The notes under the pieces: model-generated
What the model saw: only the letters and a program-made list of their open reading frames with translations
Databases searched by the model: none
What the model was told of the DNA's origin: nothing
Source: Spirosoma montaniterrae
GTDB lineage: Bacteria; Bacteroidota; Bacteroidia; Cytophagales; Spirosomataceae
Reading direction: 5' to 3'
Assembly (NCBI RefSeq): GCF_001988955.1
Contig: NZ_CP014263.1
Coordinates: forward strand, 3,070,001-3,134,000
Length of the DNA: 64,000 nucleotides
Position numbers and translations under genes: made by a program
Part shown: positions 59,841 to 64,000 of the stretch, piece by piece
Position numbering within the stretch: the first letter of the stretch is position 1
Layout: each line of letters starts with the position of its first letter

Positions 59841-60221
59841 ATGAATAAAACAGAAATTACTAAAGAAGATGTTGTTGACGCTGAAAACAAACTCTTTGTG
59901 GCTCAACTTGCGAGCAATGTGGACGTTCTCGACCAACTTTTGCACGATGATTTAGTAGCAGTCGCACCAACAGGGCAAGTCCTGACTAAAGAAATGGATT
60001 TAAACGCCCATAGAGCAAAAACAATGGTTATCGAAGACGCATCAACTGAAATTGAAGAAATCAAACTAATAGGCGACACTGCCGTTTCAATTGTATCAAT
60101 GAAAGCCAAAGGGAAAATGATGGATACACCCATGGAAGGACATTTCAGATACCTCAGAGTTTGGAAACGCTTTGGTGACACATTGAAAATTATTGGTGCA
60201 AGTTTCATACAACTATCCTGA
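59841..60221 (+). CDS. NTF2/SnoaL-like protein (DUF4440 type)
   Basis: 126 residues from the ATG at 59841 (MNKTEITKEDVVDAENKLFV). The cone-like alpha+beta pattern is evident: an N-terminal helix, LLHDDLVAVAPTGQVLTKEM, and HFRYLRVWKRFGDTLKIIGA near the end, as in ketosteroid-isomerase-like DUF4440 proteins. Catalytic role unknown. It lies after the last attC-like site without one of its own, so it may be the terminal cassette or native flank. Confidence 0.8.
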   Translation: MNKTEITKEDVVDAENKLFVAQLASNVDVLDQLLHDDLVAVAPTGQVLTKEMDLNAHRAKTMVIEDASTEIEEIKLIGDTAVSIVSMKAKGKMMDTPMEGHFRYLRVWKRFGDTLKIIGASFIQLS

Positions 60222-60244
60222 CAAGATAAAAGCCAGACAATCTG

Positions 60245-61030
60245 TTAGAGCCCCGCTACAAACTCGTTCATCGTTTGAAAATCACCTTCCTGTTTCAAAA
60301 ATCTAAGTAGTTTCTCAACCCGGTCGAGGAGTTCGTCGCGGGAATGACGACGGACATAAGCGGGGATTTTTTCGTAGGTCGACAGGTCCGTAAATTCCCA
60401 GGGGTGTACGTACAGGTTCAGGAAACCGTCGGCACGGAGGGTTCGGCGGCACAGTTGTTTGTAGTAGCCGAACGGAAAGTTTTTCAGGCTCAGCCAGAAC
60501 AGCGGCAACCGCAGCGTGGGCGTTACCGAAGCCGGAATCTGCCAGACACCTGCTTCACGAAACGGATGCCGGGGTTCGCCCCAGTGGTTGTACCGACCGG
60601 GTAGCCAGGTTGGGTGCAGCGACGAATTGTATTGATAACCAGCCTGTTGCACATCATTCGGATCGACGTAGCCCATCCGTGCCCGCCGGAAACCCGTAAC
60701 GGGCTTCTCCAGCAGTTCTTCCAACGCCACTCGTGACTTGTGCAAATCAACGGGTTCAAAAGTCGTGTGGTAGTAGCCGTGCGATGCTATTTCGTGCGTT
60801 TGGGCGAGGTGTTTGATTAAGTCAGGTTCGTGCAGGGCGTAATTGGCGGTTGTAAACAGCGTTGAGCGAACGCCTACAGTCTCAAAACGGTCGGCGAGCA
60901 GGCGCAGGCCGCGCGTCGAAACCGCAATTTGTTCGCTCAACGGAATGGTATGACCAAATTCAACGGCGGTATCGAACTCTTCTACGTCAACGGTGAATAA
61001 AACAGATCGGGTTGGGCGTCGGCCTTCCAT
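60245..61030 (-). CDS. Polysaccharide deacetylase (DUF3473 type)
   Basis: 261-residue NodB-fold carbohydrate esterase. The first metal Asp is in VLFTVDVEEFDTAVEFG, the His pair in THEIASHGYYHTTFEP, and the DUF3473-like C-terminus includes LNLYVHPWEFTDLS. The start lies 49 bp inside the upstream glycosyltransferase gene, which suggests translational coupling. The pair may modify a surface or exported glycan. Confidence 0.88.
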   Translation of the reverse strand: MEGRRPTRSVLFTVDVEEFDTAVEFGHTIPLSEQIAVSTRGLRLLADRFETVGVRSTLFTTANYALHEPDLIKHLAQTHEIASHGYYHTTFEPVDLHKSRVALEELLEKPVTGFRRARMGYVDPNDVQQAGYQYNSSLHPTWLPGRYNHWGEPRHPFREAGVWQIPASVTPTLRLPLFWLSLKNFPFGYYKQLCRRTLRADGFLNLYVHPWEFTDLSTYEKIPAYVRRHSRDELLDRVEKLLRFLKQEGDFQTMNEFVAGL

Positions 61031-61980
61031 GTTGTTACGGTCTCGTCAATGTCGCTCGTATCGCCAATAATATAGGCGGGGCGTTGTTTAACTTCTACGA
61101 ACGTTTTGCCCAAATATACGCCGATAATGCCGATCATGATAAACTGCACTCCACCAATGAGTGCCATCAACACGACGAGCGTTGTCCAGCCTGACACGGT
61201 GGCATTCGTGAAAAAGTACTCATACAACACCTCCATACCAAACAGCGTGGCAAACGCCGACATACAAAAGCCGAGCATCACCGACAGATACAATGGGCGG
61301 GTCGAAAACGACGTAATACCCATAGCAGCCAGTTGCATCATCTTCCGAAACGAGTATTTCGACCGACCGGCGTAGCGGGCAGCGGGCTGGTATAAAATCC
61401 GGCACTGCTGAAAACCCACCCACGAAATGGCACCGCGCAGAAACAGATCATTTTCTTTGAACTGCCGAAGTGTATCGACTACCTTTCGGTCGAGCAATCG
61501 GAAATCAGCCGCGCCGTCTTCAATGTTTAGTTTTGAAACCGACCGCAGCATACTGTAAAACTGTTTCGAGGTAGCACGCTTGAACCACGACAGCGACGGG
61601 TCGGGCTGGCGCACGGTATAAACTACATCGTAGCCTTCCTGCCATTTTTCGATCAGCGTCGGAATCAGTTCGGGCGGGTGTTGTAAGTCGGCATCAAGGC
61701 AGATTACAGCGTCGCCCCGGGCGTGGTCATACCCGGCGCGGAGAGCCATCTGGTGGCCGAAATTGCGGGAGAAAGAAAGAAACCGAATTACCGGATAGGC
61801 TTTGCAAAGTTGCCGAAGCACATAGCGGGTCTGGTCGGTGCTACCGTCGTCAATGATTAAAATTTCATACTCAGCGTATGCACTCAGTACCGACATGAGC
61901 CGATGAACCAGTACGGGCAGGTTTTCTTCTTCGTTAAAAGCAGGCACAATGACGCTAATCATGCCGGGGTGCGGTTTCAT
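60982..61980 (-). CDS. Family 2 glycosyltransferase, dolichyl/undecaprenyl-phosphate type
   Basis: 332-residue GT-A enzyme. SVIVPAFNEEENLPVLVHRL opens the fold, LIIDDGSTDQTRYVL binds the nucleotide sugar, and AVICLDADLQHPPELIPTL carries the DXD-like site. Two C-terminal helices (~230-255 and ~263-292, IMIGIIGVYLGKTFVEV) are typical of DPM1/GtrB/ArnC-like enzymes that load sugar onto polyprenyl phosphate. Just downstream is the deacetylase, so both may act on a lipid-linked glycan. Confidence 0.9.
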   Translation of the reverse strand: MKPHPGMISVIVPAFNEEENLPVLVHRLMSVLSAYAEYEILIIDDGSTDQTRYVLRQLCKAYPVIRFLSFSRNFGHQMALRAGYDHARGDAVICLDADLQHPPELIPTLIEKWQEGYDVVYTVRQPDPSLSWFKRATSKQFYSMLRSVSKLNIEDGAADFRLLDRKVVDTLRQFKENDLFLRGAISWVGFQQCRILYQPAARYAGRSKYSFRKMMQLAAMGITSFSTRPLYLSVMLGFCMSAFATLFGMEVLYEYFFTNATVSGWTTLVVLMALIGGVQFIMIGIIGVYLGKTFVEVKQRPAYIIGDTSDIDETVTTWKADAQPDLFYSPLT

Positions 61981-62126
61981 ATAGAGAGTTATTAGATAGG
62001 TACGGCGGTACGCGCAAATATTGGGCGAATTTAAGTAGTTCTACTCAATCTCAAATTCGTCATGAATTAAAGTTGCAGAAAAGTTGTCGTTCAATAAATA
62101 AATGGGCTTAATCCTTCATTTTTTCC

Positions 62127-63134
62127 GTGAGAACAAGGCGTACGAATACCGTTGCCCAACCCGCAGAAAATCTGCGCGGAACTGACAGTCAATTGGTTCG
62201 GCAGGAAGAACAGCGGCAGGACCTGGGCTTTGGCACAAAAATCAACTCAGGCTTTGGCCGGCTTATCAACAAAGACGGCAGCTTTAACATCAATCGACGC
62301 AACGAGTCGTTCTGGGATCGACTCAACCTGTATAACCGGCTGATTACCATGAGTTGGCCGCAGTTTTTTGGTTGGGTGCTGCTGTTTTACCTTACGGCCA
62401 ATCTGTTCTTCGCCAGTATTTATCTGCTGGCCGGGGCCGATGGACTGAAAGGCACTACTGACGTCGATAATTTCGGTCTGTTCTGGAAAGCCTATTTCTT
62501 TAGCTCGCAGACTATGACCACGGTCGGCTACGGCCATATTGCCCCCAACACATTCACGGCCAGCTTAATAGCCTCGTTCGAATCAGTAATTGGGCTGCTG
62601 GCTTTCGCGCTGGCAACGGGTTTGCTGTATGGGCGTTTTTCTCGCCCCGTAGCCCATATACGCTTCACCAAGAAATCGGTGCTTGCTCCATATTTAGACG
62701 TGAATGCCTGGATGTTTCGGATTATTAACGCCCGCGCCAATCAACTCATCGACGTACAGATAGAAGTGTCATTGTCGATGCTCGAAACAAAACCCGATGG
62801 AACACTGACGCGCCGGTATTCCAGCCTGAAATTAGAGCGGCAACAGGTCAATTTTTTCCCGACCAACTGGACGCTCGTGCATCCGATTACTGAAGACAGC
62901 CCTTTGCACGGCTGCACCCCCGAAGACCTGGCCCGATCAGACGCCGAGTTCCTGATTTTGCTTCGGGCCACCGACGATACCTTCTCGCAGATTGTGCATA
63001 GCCGCCACTCATACCGCTACGACGAGGTGCTTTGGGGCCGCAAGTTCAAGCCCATGTTCGACAGCAGTCGGCAGGGTTTAGTGAGCGTTGACCTCAACGC
63101 GCTCGACGATACATACGTGGCCGCTCTGAATTAA
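62127..63134 (+). CDS. Inward-rectifier-type potassium channel (KirBac-like)
   Basis: 335 residues from a GTG start at 62127 (no suitable ATG upstream). A slide helix precedes TM1 (FGWVLLFYLTANLFFASIYL), then the pore with selectivity filter TTVGYGH in FFSSQTMTTVGYGHIAP, and TM2 (ESVIGLLAFALATGLLYGRF). The C-terminal ~160 residues are the cytoplasmic immunoglobulin-like Kir domain (RFTKKSVLAPYLDVNAWMFR). Length and order match KirBac channels. Confidence 0.93.
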   Translation: MRTRRTNTVAQPAENLRGTDSQLVRQEEQRQDLGFGTKINSGFGRLINKDGSFNINRRNESFWDRLNLYNRLITMSWPQFFGWVLLFYLTANLFFASIYLLAGADGLKGTTDVDNFGLFWKAYFFSSQTMTTVGYGHIAPNTFTASLIASFESVIGLLAFALATGLLYGRFSRPVAHIRFTKKSVLAPYLDVNAWMFRIINARANQLIDVQIEVSLSMLETKPDGTLTRRYSSLKLERQQVNFFPTNWTLVHPITEDSPLHGCTPEDLARSDAEFLILLRATDDTFSQIVHSRHSYRYDEVLWGRKFKPMFDSSRQGLVSVDLNALDDTYVAALN

Positions 63135-63210
63135 ATGCGGGAGAAGTGGCTTAAAAGTGGCGATCAACGAGTACTTTTATTTCACTAACATTCATCATTA
63201 CTTTTATTTT

Positions 63211-64000
63211 ATGCTTCTTCCTCCTTTCCTGCGCCCTGGCGATACCGTAGGCGTAGTATCGCCTGCGAGCTGGTTTCCGTATGACGAACTAAAAGAGGGT
63301 CTACGTATTCTGCGCGACGACTGGAAACTGAACGTTATCGAGGGTACAAGCTTGCAGGCTCAGGATGGCCCTTTTGCCGGTTCCGACGAACTGCGCCGGG
63401 CTGATTTACAACAGTTATTCGATAATCCTGACGTTCGGGCGGTGTTTGCCGCGCGAGGTGGTTACGGCTGCTACCGGCTGGTCGATGGCCTGGATCTGGG
63501 TGGTTTGCTGGCACACCCAAAATGGCTCGTCGGTTTCAGCGACGTTACGGTGCTGCTGAGTTTGCTGTATGCCAATGGCATTGGTAGTCTGCATGGTCTG
63601 ATGCCCCGGCAATATGGCCTTTCTGACCGGGCCGAGTCGCTCGAAACGGTTCGGCAGTGGCTCTTTGGCGAACCGCCTGCTATGTACACCGTGCCGACGC
63701 ACCCACTCAACCGACCGGGGCAGGCTACCGGACCGCTGGTAGGCGGCAACCTGACCATGCTCGTCAATTCACTCTCGACCCCGACCGACATTGCTTTTGA
63801 CAACAGCGTGCTGTTCATTGAAGACATAGACGAAACCTTGTTTTCACTCGACCGCATGATGCGGCAACTCCACCGGGCTGGTCGGCTTTCAAACCTGGCC
63901 GGGCTGGTTGTGGGGCAGTTCACCGACATGCGCGATAACAAATCACTTCCTTTCGGCGACGATGCTTTTGGTATTATTTCGGGAGCCGTGTCGGGCTATG
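63211..64000 (+). CDS. S66 LD-carboxypeptidase, N-terminal part
   Basis: Cleaves the terminal D-Ala from murein tetrapeptides during recycling. From the ATG at 63211 (MLLPPFLRPGDTVGVVSPAS) the frame is open to the window edge (263 codons). The nucleophile region is AARGGYGCYRLVD, followed by WLVGFSDVTVLLSLLYANGI and SLHGLMPRQYG, and VLFIEDIDETLFSLDRMMRQ with the catalytic Glu. The C-terminal His and the end of the gene are outside the window. Confidence 0.9.
   Translation, partial: MLLPPFLRPGDTVGVVSPASWFPYDELKEGLRILRDDWKLNVIEGTSLQAQDGPFAGSDELRRADLQQLFDNPDVRAVFAARGGYGCYRLVDGLDLGGLLAHPKWLVGFSDVTVLLSLLYANGIGSLHGLMPRQYGLSDRAESLETVRQWLFGEPPAMYTVPTHPLNRPGQATGPLVGGNLTMLVNSLSTPTDIAFDNSVLFIEDIDETLFSLDRMMRQLHRAGRLSNLAGLVVGQFTDMRDNKSLPFGDDAFGIISGAVSGY

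Overview
The window reads as a chromosomal segment of a Bacteroidota bacterium, most likely a Cytophagales member related to Spirosoma (inference from gene families, not from a marker gene). Support: SusC/SusD pairs driven by an ECF sigma/FecR pair, TonB-dependent receptors with carboxypeptidase-regulatory N-termini, a type IX secretion C-terminal domain, DUF4331, DUF5723 and DUF6934 families, TTTG/TANNTTTG promoters and no Shine-Dalgarno bias.

Layout. 1-5.5 kb: housekeeping genes (tyrS 5' part, queA, a membrane protein, a cobalamin adenosyltransferase, a frameshifted ilvE), a PIN-type toxin-antitoxin pair and a lipoprotein. 5.6-9.6 kb: hexuronate catabolism (ExuT-like permease, KDG kinase, tagaturonate reductase). 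9.6-20.8 kb, minus strand: two DUF3526 ABC permeases, their ATPase, a TonB receptor, a TPR lipoprotein and two tandem DUF4331 proteins. 21.3-34.7 kb, plus strand: sigma/anti-sigma, SusC (frameshifted at a G7 tract), SusD, then a glucarate/galactarate-type pathway (amidohydrolase, HpcH/HpaI aldolase, GntP permease, tartronate semialdehyde reductase, mannonate-dehydratase-like protein, glucarate dehydratase). 34.7-48.0 kb: amidohydrolase, ispF, M16 protease, TPR protein, phosphotriesterase-like protein, DUF5723/TSP3 protein, PD40/OmpA protein, DUF3267, NIPSNAP and alpha-E proteins, with several long palindromic repeats in the gene borders.

48.0-59.8 kb is an accessory island. It begins with a 5'-truncated tyrosine recombinase (48093-48269). 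It then alternates AT-rich genes with eight attC-like inverted repeats, all in one orientation (outer cores GCCCAAC-like and GTTGGGT, 61-104 bp). Between these lie about thirty degenerate ~55-bp repeat units (core CGACAG...ACGCCCCG...AGGCAAG). Most attC-like sites sit just 3' of one gene or gene pair, as in an integron cassette array. Cargo is conflict-type: a TIR-like + SLATT pair, an unknown Rossmann-like/helical protein, a HEPN protein, a membrane Nudix-like protein + 2OG-Fe(II) oxygenase pair, a small membrane protein, and DUF6934 and DUF6169 pairs that look like toxin-antitoxin modules.

60.2-64 kb returns to core-like genes: polysaccharide deacetylase, family 2 glycosyltransferase, Kir-type potassium channel and the start of an S66 LD-carboxypeptidase. 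No tRNA, rRNA or CRISPR array was recognised.
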